A DNA stretch of 10,462 bases from Pseudomonadota bacterium (lineage in GTDB: Bacteria > Pseudomonadota > Gammaproteobacteria > Burkholderiales > Burkholderiaceae_B), in assembly GCA_021793095.1 (NCBI GenBank), contig JAJYTK010000016.1:1-10462 (forward strand). The letters run 5' to 3'. Shown in pieces: positions 1 to 7,323 of this stretch; within the stretch, counting starts at the first letter, position 1, and each line of letters opens with the position of its first letter. Made by a program: the position numbers and the translations under genes. The notes under the pieces were generated by a model, which saw only the letters and a program-made list of their open reading frames with translations, was not told the DNA's origin and did no database searches.

Positions 1-1258
1 GATCAATGGTGGCCAAATGAAAGCCAAACACGCGCACCGCCTGAATCAAGGGGGCCAAGCGTAAGTTGATGATGGCCTGCGCCTGAGATTGCTGCAAAGA
101 GTCGGCAATGATTTGTAAATCGGCCAAAAAGTCAGCGGCATCGACATAGGCTGTGGCCGTGTAGGTCGGGTGGATGGCGCGTCGCTCACCGGTCAGCTGT
201 AAACAGGTGGCATCTAGGCGGGCATAGATGTGGATGCAAGCGCGCCGGTAGGGTTCGTCTAAGCGATGGGGCGAGGGATCTTGGCTCTCTGCCGACAGGG
301 CCAATAGTTGGGCGCTGGGCGGTGAGAGGCTCTCAGCGATTGAAAGCTCGGTGCCCAGTGCTTTCAGCTCACTGAGGTAAAAATCAAAGACACAGCGGCC
401 TTGATGTTGGGCGGCTGTTTGCAGGGTGTGGGCATTGATTTTTGGGTTGCCATCGCGGTCGCCGCCAATCCAGCTGCCCATCCGTAAAAAGAGGGGCTGC
501 TCGGCCGCGGGCTTTTGGCTGAGTGGCAGCGATGCGTCCAGATGTTCAAAGGTATTGAGATAGAGCTCGGGGATGGCCTTGAAAAAGGTTAGGGGGTAGT
601 AGGCCAGGGCATTATCAATTTCATCCTCAACGGTCAGGGTATGCGGGCGTAACAGCCGCGTTTGCCATAAAGTAGTAATGAGGCCGTCCAAGGTGCGTGC
701 TCGCTCGCCCTGGGCCCATAGATCGGCACCCGCTTGAAGCTCAGCTAAGGGCAAGGCTTCGAGGCAGCTGGCAATGGCGCGGTGCAGGGCTAAAGTGCTT
801 TGTCGTTGGACCTCGGTCGGGTGTGCGGTGAGCACGGGCATAATGCAGCTATGATTGAGGGTATCTAATACCTCTGTGGGGGTATGTTGATCGAGGGCGG
901 TTTGTAGGGCATAGGCCAGCGAGGTGGGGGCACCGCGTCCGTTGGTCGCGGGGGCCTCCCAGTAAGCGCGCAGGACATGATCCTCAGCAATGTTGGCGAG
1001 GTGTAAAAAGTAGGTAAATGCACGTGCGACGGTCTGTGCCTCATCTGCGCTCAAGGCCGAAAGGGCAGTACTGAGGGCCTCACTGTCCGGGTTGTTTTTC
1101 TGGCGCTTGAGGTCCACAGCCGTGCGGCGGACCTGTTCAATACGCTGAAACATTGCCTCACCGTTGTTGCTCCGAATGACATTTCCAAGTACTTTCCCTA
1201 GTAGGCGAATGACTTGTTGCAGTAATGCTGCATGTGAGGAGGTAGACTGCAATTGCAT
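1..1258 (-). CDS. ppc: Phosphoenolpyruvate carboxylase, N-terminal part (runs off left edge)
   Basis: Cytoplasmic enzyme that carboxylates phosphoenolpyruvate with bicarbonate to oxaloacetate, refilling the TCA cycle. The minus-strand frame stays open from the ATG at 1258-1256 to the window edge, giving 419 codons, a little under half of the roughly 880-residue family length. The diagnostic family motifs are present: VLTAHPTE at residues 142-149 with the catalytic histidine at 146, and GSWIGGDRDGNP at residues 261-272. The N terminus has the usual LLGKVLGNVI segment (about residues 19-28). The start is supported by CAGGAG (1270-1265), 6 nt upstream. The C-terminal half, including the aspartate-binding allosteric site, is outside the window. 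It is divergent from ilvD and shares an 87-bp upstream region with it. Identity is certain from the motifs; intactness of the rest cannot be judged. Confidence 0.96.
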   Translation of the reverse strand, partial: MQLQSTSSHAALLQQVIRLLGKVLGNVIRSNNGEAMFQRIEQVRRTAVDLKRQKNNPDSEALSTALSALSADEAQTVARAFTYFLHLANIAEDHVLRAYWEAPATNGRGAPTSLAYALQTALDQHTPTEVLDTLNHSCIMPVLTAHPTEVQRQSTLALHRAIASCLEALPLAELQAGADLWAQGERARTLDGLITTLWQTRLLRPHTLTVEDEIDNALAYYPLTFFKAIPELYLNTFEHLDASLPLSQKPAAEQPLFLRMGSWIGGDRDGNPKINAHTLQTAAQHQGRCVFDFYLSELKALGTELSIAESLSPPSAQLLALSAESQDPSPHRLDEPYRRACIHIYARLDATCLQLTGERRAIHPTYTATAYVDAADFLADLQIIADSLQQSQAQAIINLRLAPLIQAVRVFGFHLATID

Positions 1259-1345
1259 GAGAAACTCCTGCTATAGATTATGTATGGGCTGCATTTGCTA
1301 GGTGCCCAGTTTTTTTAGATTTTTCCTTTTTGTTAGAGAATTATT
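1259..1345. promoter_or_regulatory. Divergent ppc/ilvD upstream region
   Basis: These 87 bp must carry start signals for both ppc (minus) and ilvD (plus). On the ppc side there is a clear CAGGAG ribosome site (1270-1265) and AT-rich TATAG/CATAAT elements just upstream of it. On the ilvD side there is a T-rich tract (about 1310-1333) and only a weak purine stretch, AGAGAA (1335-1340), 5 nt before the ATG. I see no convincing -35/-10 pair in either direction and no leader peptide rich in Ile, Val or Leu codons, so classic branched-chain attenuation is not evident here. Confidence 0.5.
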
Positions 1346-3214
1346 ATGCCTCAATATCGTTCACGTACTTCTACTCATGGTAGAAACATGGCGGGTGCGC
1401 GTGCTCTGTGGCGCGCCACCGGGATGAAAGACGATGATTTCAACAAACCCATTATCGCAGTTGTTAATTCATTTACCCAGTTTGTGCCAGGACATGTCCA
1501 TTTAAAAGATATGGGGCAGCTGGTCGCGCGCAATATCGAAGCGGCAGGCGGTGTGGCCAAAGAGTTCAACACCATTGCGGTCGATGATGGGATTGCGATG
1601 GGGCACGACGGGATGCTGTATTCCCTACCCAGCCGCGATCTGATTGCTGATTCGGTCGAGTATATGGTCAATGCGCACTGTGCAGATGCCATGGTGTGTA
1701 TCTCTAACTGCGACAAAATCACCCCGGGCATGTTGATGGCGGCTTTTCGCCTGAACATCCCTGTGATCTTTATTTCAGGGGGGCCCATGGAGGCGGGCAA
1801 GGTGGTCGCCAAGGACGGTAAAACGGTCGTACACAAGCTGGATCTGGTTGATGCCATGGTCCAGGCCGCCGATAGCTCTGTCAGTGACGAAGAGATGCTG
1901 GATATCGAGCGCAGCGCATGCCCGACCTGTGGGTCCTGCTCGGGGATGTTTACTGCTAACTCGATGAACTGTTTGACCGAAGCCTTGGGCTTGGCGCTGC
2001 CGGGCAACGGGACGCTGGTGGCGACGCATGCCCGCCGCAAGGGTCTGTTTGAGCGCGCGGGTGCGGTGATCGTTGATTTGTGCCGTCGCTACTACGAGGA
2101 AAAAGACGAGTCGGTCTTACCCCGTAATATTGCCACCTTTGAGGCCTTTGAAAATGCCATGGTGTTGGATATTGCCATGGGAGGGTCAACCAATACGGTG
2201 TTGCACTTATTGGCCGCTGCCCAAGAGGCGGGGGTGGATTTCACCATGGCCGATATTGATCGCTTGTCGCGCAAGGTCCCCTGCCTGTGCAAGGTATCGC
2301 CAGCCATTGATGATGTGCACGTTGAGGACGTCCATCGCGCGGGGGGCATTTTAGGTATTTTGGCTGAGTTGGCCCGAGGTGGCTTACTCAATTTAGACGT
2401 TGGCAATATCCATAGTGGCACGTTGGGCGAGGCCATTAAAAACTGGGATGTCCTTGGCGACAATGCCAAAGCCGTCGAGCGCTTTTATCTGAGTGCCCCC
2501 GGTGGGGTGCCGACCCAAACCGCCTTTAGCCAAGATCGTTATTACGAGAGCTTGGATTTAGACCGTGCCAATGGTTGCATCCGGGATATGGCGCATGCCT
2601 ATTCTGAGGATGGAGGCTTGGCCGTGCTGTATGGTAATTTGGCCGAGGATGGGTGTATCGTGAAAACCGCCGGGGTTGATGAAAGTATCCTCACCTTTAC
2701 CGGGACAGCGCGTATTTTTGAGAGCCAAGATTCAGCCGTTGACGGTATTTTAGGGGGCAAGGTGGGTCCTGGAGATGTGGTGGTTATTCGCTACGAGGGG
2801 CCTAAAGGCGGGCCCGGCATGCAAGAGATGCTTTACCCCACCTCTTATCTGAAATCCATGGGCCTCGGGGCGCAGGCCGCTCTGTTTACCGATGGTCGTT
2901 TTTCAGGGGGCTCGTCTGGGTTGGTGATTGGCCATGCCTCGCCCGAGGCCGCTGAGGGGGGCGCCATCGCCTTGGTCGAAGAGGGTGATACCATTGAAAT
3001 TGATATCCCTAATCGGCGTATTCATTTGGCCGTCAGTGACCAAGAACTAGAACGCCGTCGTGACGAGATGGAGGCGCGTGGCGATATGGCCTGGCAGCCG
3101 CAGGAAGATCGCAAGCGCGTAGTCAGCCAGGCTTTGCGCGCCTATGCGGCGATGGCGACCTCAGCCGATCGCGGTGCGGTACGTGATATCAGTCAGGTGA
3201 CCCAACGCCGTTAA
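1346..3214 (+). CDS. ilvD: Dihydroxy-acid dehydratase
   Basis: Cytoplasmic iron-sulfur enzyme that dehydrates 2,3-dihydroxy-isovalerate and 2,3-dihydroxy-3-methylvalerate to the keto acids, the third common step of valine and isoleucine synthesis. At 622 residues it has the usual full length (E. coli about 616). Visible signatures are D81, the NCDK motif at 121-124 (cluster cysteine 122; Asp and Lys as metal ligands in the family), CPTCGSCSG at 192-200 with cluster cysteine 195, MQEMLYP with E494, and GRFSGGSSG at 517-525 with the probable catalytic serine 524. Position 49, a cysteine in characterised [2Fe-2S] dehydratases, is glycine here (FVPGH), as in the E. coli type that carries an oxygen-labile [4Fe-4S] cluster; that cluster type is inferred. 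The ATG at 1346 fits the family N terminus (MPQYRSRT), though its ribosome site AGAGAA is weak. It appears monocistronic and ends 37 bp before a strong terminator. Confidence 0.98.
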   Translation: MPQYRSRTSTHGRNMAGARALWRATGMKDDDFNKPIIAVVNSFTQFVPGHVHLKDMGQLVARNIEAAGGVAKEFNTIAVDDGIAMGHDGMLYSLPSRDLIADSVEYMVNAHCADAMVCISNCDKITPGMLMAAFRLNIPVIFISGGPMEAGKVVAKDGKTVVHKLDLVDAMVQAADSSVSDEEMLDIERSACPTCGSCSGMFTANSMNCLTEALGLALPGNGTLVATHARRKGLFERAGAVIVDLCRRYYEEKDESVLPRNIATFEAFENAMVLDIAMGGSTNTVLHLLAAAQEAGVDFTMADIDRLSRKVPCLCKVSPAIDDVHVEDVHRAGGILGILAELARGGLLNLDVGNIHSGTLGEAIKNWDVLGDNAKAVERFYLSAPGGVPTQTAFSQDRYYESLDLDRANGCIRDMAHAYSEDGGLAVLYGNLAEDGCIVKTAGVDESILTFTGTARIFESQDSAVDGILGGKVGPGDVVVIRYEGPKGGPGMQEMLYPTSYLKSMGLGAQAALFTDGRFSGGSSGLVIGHASPEAAEGGAIALVEEGDTIEIDIPNRRIHLAVSDQELERRRDEMEARGDMAWQPQEDRKRVVSQALRAYAAMATSADRGAVRDISQVTQRR

Positions 3215-3245
3215 ACAAGGCAGGGCGCTAGGACCCCGATACAGG

Positions 3246-4391
3246 CTAATGAGTGCCGATGGCCAATTGAGGGTCATCGGCACTTTTTACTTGATTGCGG
3301 CCAGCGCGTTTGGCGGCATAAAGGGCCTCGTCAGCGGCTTGGATCGTACGATTCAGAGGGCGCTCTGGGCCCGTGATGGCCACGCCAATGCTAACAGTAC
3401 ACTGCACTGCGTTGCCCTCAAAATCCTGGATGGAAAGTGTGCTGGTCGCCTTTCTGATGGCATCTGCTTGGGCGTGTAGAGCATTGATATTGCCGACATC
3501 GCGGATCAGTAAAAACTCCTCGCCTCCATAGCGGGCAATGCGATCAGTGGGCTTTTGATGGGTCCGCAGCAGATCGGCAAAGCGGCGCAAGACCTCATCG
3601 CCGACGGCATGGCCGTAGGTGTCATTTATTTTTTTAAAATGGTCTAAATCAATCAGCATGATGCCCATTGGGTGGCCGCGCGATTCATTTTGTTCTTGGC
3701 TGTCCATCAGATCTAAGAGCGCATGGCGGTTGAGTAGCCCCGTGAGCTGGTCATGCGTGGCCTGACGATAGAGGCGCAAGAGCAGATTGAGGTGAAAGTG
3801 GTTTGCAGTGAGGGCCATCACCAACAAGGCGCACAAGAGCCAAAGTTGCTGAATGAGATAGGCAGTGGGGGTGGCATCCACATAAAAAGAATAGAGCTGC
3901 ACGATGATCACCAGGCACCCCACTAGCAGCGATTCGAGTAAGGTCAAAGGAAAAATGCTCAGCGTCGCGACCAGCAAAAAGGGGATAAATTGGTAGTTTC
4001 CTAACTCGGGCAGCTCAAATGGGGCGGTCACAAAGAGCAAATACGCATAAAAACAGGCTGGGCTGAGCAAGAGCATGGCCGCAAGTAGGGTCTGATGCCG
4101 AGCGAAAAGCCGCCAGTGCGACAATAATAAAATAACGATTAGAGAGCCAAAGAAAAACAGGCGGGCGAGCCGCAGCTCGGGGAGGGGTTCGGCCGGTAAA
4201 AGCAGGTGATCAAAGAGCGCCCAAAAGGGCGACAAGAGGATGAAAATCCAGCATACAATGCGCAGGCGACTCCCTAGGTAGTGATTACGGGCATAGGCAA
4301 AGTCAGGGCTGTGCTTTTTATCAGAAAGGGTATCCAGAATAGAGCTGGAGCCGCGGTGAAAGTATTCCATCAGCTTTTGTTTATGAGGCAT
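3246..4391 (-). CDS. Membrane-anchored GGDEF diguanylate cyclase
   Basis: Predicted inner-membrane enzyme that makes cyclic di-GMP from two GTP, favouring biofilm over motile life. The 381-residue protein has a cytoplasmic N terminus, about six hydrophobic segments (roughly residues 43-65, 75-92, 100-123, 133-148, 150-170, 178-196), then a GGDEF domain from about 210 to 370. Seen in that domain are DQLTGLLNR (214-222), DLDHFKKINDTYGH (248-261) and an intact active-site GGEEF (289-293), so it should be catalytic. The inhibitory-site position RxxD is KPTD (280-283), with Lys in place of Arg. The membrane part matches no sensor domain I can name, so the input signal is unknown. No EAL domain is present. 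The start at 4391 has no good ribosome site; Met8 (4370) is an alternative. Its last codons contain the ilvD terminator hairpin. Confidence 0.93.
   Translation of the reverse strand: MPHKQKLMEYFHRGSSSILDTLSDKKHSPDFAYARNHYLGSRLRIVCWIFILLSPFWALFDHLLLPAEPLPELRLARLFFFGSLIVILLLSHWRLFARHQTLLAAMLLLSPACFYAYLLFVTAPFELPELGNYQFIPFLLVATLSIFPLTLLESLLVGCLVIIVQLYSFYVDATPTAYLIQQLWLLCALLVMALTANHFHLNLLLRLYRQATHDQLTGLLNRHALLDLMDSQEQNESRGHPMGIMLIDLDHFKKINDTYGHAVGDEVLRRFADLLRTHQKPTDRIARYGGEEFLLIRDVGNINALHAQADAIRKATSTLSIQDFEGNAVQCTVSIGVAITGPERPLNRTIQAADEALYAAKRAGRNQVKSADDPQLAIGTH
3252..3288 (+). terminator. Intrinsic terminator of ilvD, inside the convergent gene's 3' end
   Basis: A perfect 10-bp inverted repeat (AGTGCCGATG at 3252-3261, CATCGGCACT at 3275-3284) extends by G-U, C-G and C-G pairs (3262-3264 with 3272-3274) to 13 bp around a 7-nt loop. 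It is followed by a T run at 3284-3288. On the minus strand no T run follows the hairpin, so it should act mainly on ilvD transcripts. The hairpin lies within the last codons of the minus-strand diguanylate cyclase gene. Confidence 0.88.
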
Positions 4392-4457
4392 ATCGTGATT
4401 TATTTACAGCTGGTCATCCCATGAGTTATCGCAGGGCTTGTAGCAGTTTGGATACAG

Positions 4458-4485
4458 ATTTTACCTTTGGTCAAAATAAAAACAA
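4458..4485 (-). promoter_or_regulatory. Possible sigma-70 promoter for the diguanylate cyclase gene
   Basis: On the minus strand TTGTTT (4485-4480) lies 16 bp before TAAAAT (4463-4458), a 5/6 match to the -10 consensus with a weaker -35. Transcription would begin about 60 nt upstream of the ATG at 4391. This is a match by eye in AT-rich sequence; a chance match is possible. Confidence 0.33.
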
Positions 4486-4520
4486 GTTTGAAAGCCGACT
4501 ATATGGAGGGGTAAAAATCC

Positions 4521-4571
4521 ATGCTTGGCAGGTACAATATGTGCTATTTTAGTGCTACTAGCGCATGGTGA
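4521..4571 (+). CDS. Possible 16-codon leader peptide upstream of nadE
   Basis: A short frame starts at ATG 4521 and stops at TGA 4569-4571, encoding 16 residues (MLGRYNMCYFSATSAW). It is preceded by an unusually good purine stretch, GGAGGGG (4505-4511), 9 nt before the ATG, better than many real genes in this window. It ends 58 bp before nadE. No family is recognisable, and short frames with purine stretches arise by chance. If the nadE promoter is the extended -10 at 4542-4550, this frame would not be transcribed in full. Low confidence. Confidence 0.18.
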   Translation: MLGRYNMCYFSATSAW

Positions 4572-4629
4572 TGTTTGGCTCTCGTGACCAGAGGATAATA
4601 GGAACATAATAAACACAGAGGGCACCACC

Positions 4630-5487
4630 ATGGCAGAGACCAACGATGAGGTGAATAGGGTGTTATCGGCACAACAACGCGCACAACAACAAGAGATCAT
4701 TCACGCTTTGGGTGTACAGCCCACCATTGATATTGATGACGAGCGCCAGCGCCGTGAGCAGTTCCTGGTGGATTATCTGCGGCACACGGGTGGCCGTGCA
4801 TTGGTTTTGGGTATTAGTGGAGGGGTGGATTCCCTGCTCGCCGGCTTGATTGCCCAACATGCGGTACAGTCCGCACGGGCACAGGGACTGCAGGCCAGCT
4901 TTTATGCGCTGCGTTTACCCTATGGCCAACAGGCCGATGCCGATGATGCAATTGCTGCGGTTGAGTGTATTGCCCCTGATTATCATCACGTGGTCGATAT
5001 CCAACCTGCCACCGATGCCTTAGTGGCCCAGTTAGAGGCTGCTCAGGGTCCTTTACCTGCGGCTCAGCGGGATTACATTATTGGCAATGTCAAAGCACGC
5101 CAGCGCATGATCGCACAGTATACTTGCGCAGCCGCCCACGCAGGGTTGGTGCTGGGCAGTGATCAGGCCGCTGAGGCCTTGATGGGGTATTTCACTAAAT
5201 ATGGGGATGGCGCCGCAGACATCATGCCTTTGACAGGGCTGACCAAATCACAGGTGCGAGCGATGGCCCGAGCCTACGGGGCGCCCCAGCATTTGGTTGA
5301 CAAGGTACCCACCGCTGACCTCGAGTCTGACCGGCCGTTACTCGCCGACGAAGAGGCGTTTGGTATTAGCTATGGTGATATAGATGCTTTTTTAACTGGT
5401 CAGGCAGTCTCACCTCAGGTGTTTGAGGTGATTTTACGACACTACCGTGCCAGCGCGCACAAGCGCCAGTTGCCGGCCCACCCGTAG
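4630..5487 (+). CDS. nadE: Ammonia-dependent NAD+ synthetase
   Basis: Cytoplasmic enzyme catalysing the last step of NAD+ synthesis: it adenylates nicotinic acid adenine dinucleotide with ATP, then amidates it with ammonia. At 285 residues it has only the synthetase domain and no glutaminase domain, so free ammonia is the expected nitrogen donor. Signatures include the ATP pyrophosphatase loop SGGVDS (63-68), NVKARQRM (153-160), GSDQAAEALMGYFTKYGDG (176-194) and KVPTADLESDRP (225-236), all in the family order. Compared with E. coli NadE (about 275 residues) there is an N-terminal extension of about 16 residues rich in Gln, Ala and Asn before the QQQEIIHALG segment. The ATG at 4630 is supported by AGAGGG at 4617-4622, but GTG 4660 is a possible later start. 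The next gene begins 76 bp downstream on the same strand. Confidence 0.96.
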   Translation: MAETNDEVNRVLSAQQRAQQQEIIHALGVQPTIDIDDERQRREQFLVDYLRHTGGRALVLGISGGVDSLLAGLIAQHAVQSARAQGLQASFYALRLPYGQQADADDAIAAVECIAPDYHHVVDIQPATDALVAQLEAAQGPLPAAQRDYIIGNVKARQRMIAQYTCAAAHAGLVLGSDQAAEALMGYFTKYGDGAADIMPLTGLTKSQVRAMARAYGAPQHLVDKVPTADLESDRPLLADEEAFGISYGDIDAFLTGQAVSPQVFEVILRHYRASAHKRQLPAHP

Positions 5488-5493
5488 GCTCTG

Positions 5494-5548
5494 GTTTGAT
5501 TTTTTCTTGGTATATTTGCAGCCTTTTATCTGCATTTTTTTATCAAAC
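5494..5548 (+). terminator. Nested inverted repeat with T run after nadE (weak terminator or operator)
   Basis: An inner 5-bp stem TGCAG (5517-5521) / CTGCA (5530-5534) with an 8-nt loop is followed by seven Ts (5535-5541), a short terminator-like shape. Around it lies an outer 7-bp perfect inverted repeat GTTTGAT (5494-5500) / ATCAAAC (5542-5548). The short inner stem predicts at most partial termination, so nadE may still be co-transcribed with the next gene. An operator role is equally possible. Confidence 0.38.
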
Positions 5549-5563
5549 ACATAAAGACCCAAT

Positions 5564-6634
5564 ATGATGCAGCCTGTTTTGCCTCCGTATCTGATCGCTC
5601 GATGGCTGGTCCTCATCGTTCTGCTGGTCGGGTTGTTTTTTCTCAAGGATTTTCTGATTCCGGTGCTGGGGGCACTGGTGATCGGCTTGGCCAGCTGGCC
5701 TTTATATAAAAAGTTGTTGGCTCGCTGCCGCTACCGCTATACCGTGGCCGCGACACTGGCGCTGTTGATGTTCATTGGCATTTTGCTGATCCCTTTGGCG
5801 TTGGCATTGTCCTTTGTCATCCAAGAGGCCAGCAGTTTTGTGATCTGGGCATTGGTGGTTAACCGCGAAGGGGCGCCGGTCCCCACTTGGTTGGCCGAGT
5901 TGCCTTTTGTGGGCGAGCATTTGACTGAGTATTGGGGCATGTACCTGGGCGAGCCGCATGCTTTGGGGGCATTGGTTGAAATGATCAGTGGTGAGCACTT
6001 GGGCAATATTTATCGCATGGTGCTCACGGCCACAGGGGATGTGGTGCATCTGTTGCTCAATTTGCTGTTTTTTCTGATCACCTTATTCTTTGTGTATAAG
6101 GATGGGGATCGTATTTTGGCGCAAATAGACATTATTGGTGAGCGCATTTTACCCAAGCGTTGGCAGCGTTTCTCTCGCGTGGTTCCCGCTACAGTTAACT
6201 CCACCGTGACTGGGATGGGTCTCATTGCCATCGGCGAGGGGGTGGTGTTGGGCGTGGCCTATTGGATTGCTGGGGTGCCTTCCCCTGCACTCTTAGGGGC
6301 GGTGACTGGCTTTATGGCACTGATCCCAGGTGGGGCGCCCTTATCCTTTACACTTGTATCTATTTATCTGCTGTCCTCTGGTAAGATCATGGCAGGTGTA
6401 GGGTTATTCTTGTGGGGCTCGATCGAGCTCTTCATCGTCGACAAGACCTTACGTCCTCGGTTGGTCGGAGGCCCGGTCAAGCTCCCATTTTTGCCGACCT
6501 TTTTTGGCTTGGTGGGCGGCGTAAAGACCTTAGGCTTTGTAGGGTTATTTATAGGGCCCGTGCTGATGGCGTTGTTGGTTGCTATCTGGCGCGAATGGCT
6601 TTTAAATGAGGTGCCCTTTGAGTCTAACTCCTGA
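5564..6634 (+). CDS. AI-2E family (PerM/YdiK-like) membrane transporter
   Basis: Polytopic inner-membrane protein of the AI-2E transporter family (formerly UPF0118). Members have been linked to autoinducer-2 export or sodium/proton antiport, but substrates are unknown for most, so the cargo here is not predicted. At 356 residues it is of normal family length. Hydrophobic segments are seen at about 12-46, 61-86, 157-178 and 213-345, with a soluble loop at about 100-155, the usual layout. Conserved C-terminal signatures are present: PSPALLGAVTGFMALIPGG (239-257), DKTLRPRLVGGP (293-304) and LPFLPTFFGLVGGVKTLG (307-324), followed by GLFIGPVLMAL (327-337). Two ATGs in tandem at 5564 and 5567 could both serve as start; only a weak AAAGA ribosome site precedes them. 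It lies 34 bp before the cytochrome b561 gene and is probably co-transcribed with it. Confidence 0.9.
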   Translation: MMQPVLPPYLIARWLVLIVLLVGLFFLKDFLIPVLGALVIGLASWPLYKKLLARCRYRYTVAATLALLMFIGILLIPLALALSFVIQEASSFVIWALVVNREGAPVPTWLAELPFVGEHLTEYWGMYLGEPHALGALVEMISGEHLGNIYRMVLTATGDVVHLLLNLLFFLITLFFVYKDGDRILAQIDIIGERILPKRWQRFSRVVPATVNSTVTGMGLIAIGEGVVLGVAYWIAGVPSPALLGAVTGFMALIPGGAPLSFTLVSIYLLSSGKIMAGVGLFLWGSIELFIVDKTLRPRLVGGPVKLPFLPTFFGLVGGVKTLGFVGLFIGPVLMALLVAIWREWLLNEVPFESNS

Positions 6635-6668
6635 CTTTTATTTTTTTACTCATGAGTGTTAGCAATTT

Positions 6669-7202
6669 ATGTTGGTAGATACAAAAACCCGATACGGGAC
6701 AGTCACGAGATTTTTGCATTGGCTGATGACAGTGGGGTTTATGTGGATGTTATTCACCGCGACGGTGCATTTCATTGATCGAGACTCTGCTTTAAATGAG
6801 GCGGTTTGGCGTTTCCACCCTTTGGTTGGTTTCACCATGCTGATGTTAGGGGTGATCCGCATTATTTGGTTGTTGTCGCAGCGCGCCCGCCGTCCTGACA
6901 ATAATTTTAATGTGCGCTTGGGTCATTTTTCTCTGTATGTGTTGATGGTATTGACCCCTACCTTGGCGTTTATGCGCGCCTATGGTTCGGGGCGGGGCTT
7001 TAGTTATTTTGGTTTGCAGATATTTGCCCCCCGTGATGACAAGGTCGAGTTTTGGGTCGATCTGGCTAATCAGTGGCACAGTGTGTTTGGTTGGCTGCTC
7101 TTTTTATTCATTATTGGTCATGTCTTGATGGCCTTTTATCATCGCTCCAAGGGGCCAGAGCATAATGTATTTCCCCGTATTATCGGGCGTTCATCGCGAT
7201 AA
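6669..7202 (+). CDS. Cytochrome b561 family, di-heme inner-membrane electron carrier
   Basis: Four-helix membrane cytochrome b of the CybB family, which passes electrons between the quinone pool and acceptors; E. coli CybB can oxidise superoxide with ubiquinone. The 177-residue length is typical. Histidines expected to bind two b hemes are seen at H17 (RFLHW), H50 (RFHPLVG), H137 (NQWHSVFGW) and H151 (IIGHVLMAFYH), a spacing nearly that of CybB. Membrane segments lie at about 14-36, 48-70, 84-104 and 138-160. H86 is also conserved in many members. The start ATG 6669 is preceded only by a weak GAG (6654-6656) inside a palindrome ACTCATGAGT (6648-6657). It sits 34 bp after the AI-2E gene and ends before two hairpins that should terminate transcription. 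The physiological electron partners cannot be told from sequence. Confidence 0.93.
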   Translation: MLVDTKTRYGTVTRFLHWLMTVGFMWMLFTATVHFIDRDSALNEAVWRFHPLVGFTMLMLGVIRIIWLLSQRARRPDNNFNVRLGHFSLYVLMVLTPTLAFMRAYGSGRGFSYFGLQIFAPRDDKVEFWVDLANQWHSVFGWLLFLFIIGHVLMAFYHRSKGPEHNVFPRIIGRSSR

Positions 7203-7232
7203 TCTTTGCCGCGATAGATGACCAGGTATGTT

Positions 7233-7260
7233 GCCCCTGTTCAGAGGGGCCCTTGGTTTT
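7233..7260 (+). terminator. Secondary hairpin downstream of cytochrome b561
   Basis: A 6-bp GC-rich perfect inverted repeat, GCCCCT (7233-7238) and AGGGGC (7245-7250), encloses a 6-nt loop; a four-T run follows only after 6 nt (7257-7260). It may slow polymerase ahead of the much stronger hairpin at 7267-7306 or shield the 3' end of the mRNA. Confidence 0.4.
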
Positions 7261-7266
7261 CAATAC

Positions 7267-7306
7267 AAAAAAGGTGAGCCACTATGTGTTGTGGCTCACC
7301 TTTTTT
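7267..7306. terminator. Strong bidirectional intrinsic terminator
   Basis: A 16-bp perfect inverted repeat is formed by six As plus GGTGAGCCAC (7267-7282) and GTGGCTCACC plus six Ts (7291-7306), with an 8-nt loop. A tracts on one side and T tracts on the other make it functional in both directions. It therefore serves both the cytochrome b561 gene (plus) and the convergent PepSY gene (minus, stop codon at 7326-7324). Confidence 0.93.
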
Positions 7307-7323
7307 ATCGCGAGGCAGCAGAG

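Larger units (their letters stand above)
4392..4629. promoter_or_regulatory. Divergent spacer between the GGDEF gene and nadE
   Basis: This 238-bp AT-richer spacer must hold the promoters of both flanking genes. For nadE the nearest candidates are an extended -10-like TGCTATTTT (4542-4550) and CATAAT (4605-4610), neither with a good -35. The nadE ribosome site is AGAGGG (4617-4622), 7 nt before the ATG. A short inverted repeat ATGGA (4503-4507) / TCCAT (4518-4522) surrounds GGGGTAAAAA. No RNA gene or larger coding region is visible. Confidence 0.4.

Noticed and set aside
1375..2040. Long open frame antisense to ilvD (221 codons)
   Set aside because: It mirrors the strongly conserved ilvD frame, has no ribosome site or family resemblance, and arises from codon bias on the coding strand.
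4461..4700. Minus-strand open frame of 79 codons across the nadE start and upstream spacer
   Set aside because: No ribosome site, no recognisable protein features, and it overlaps the nadE coding region and both promoters.
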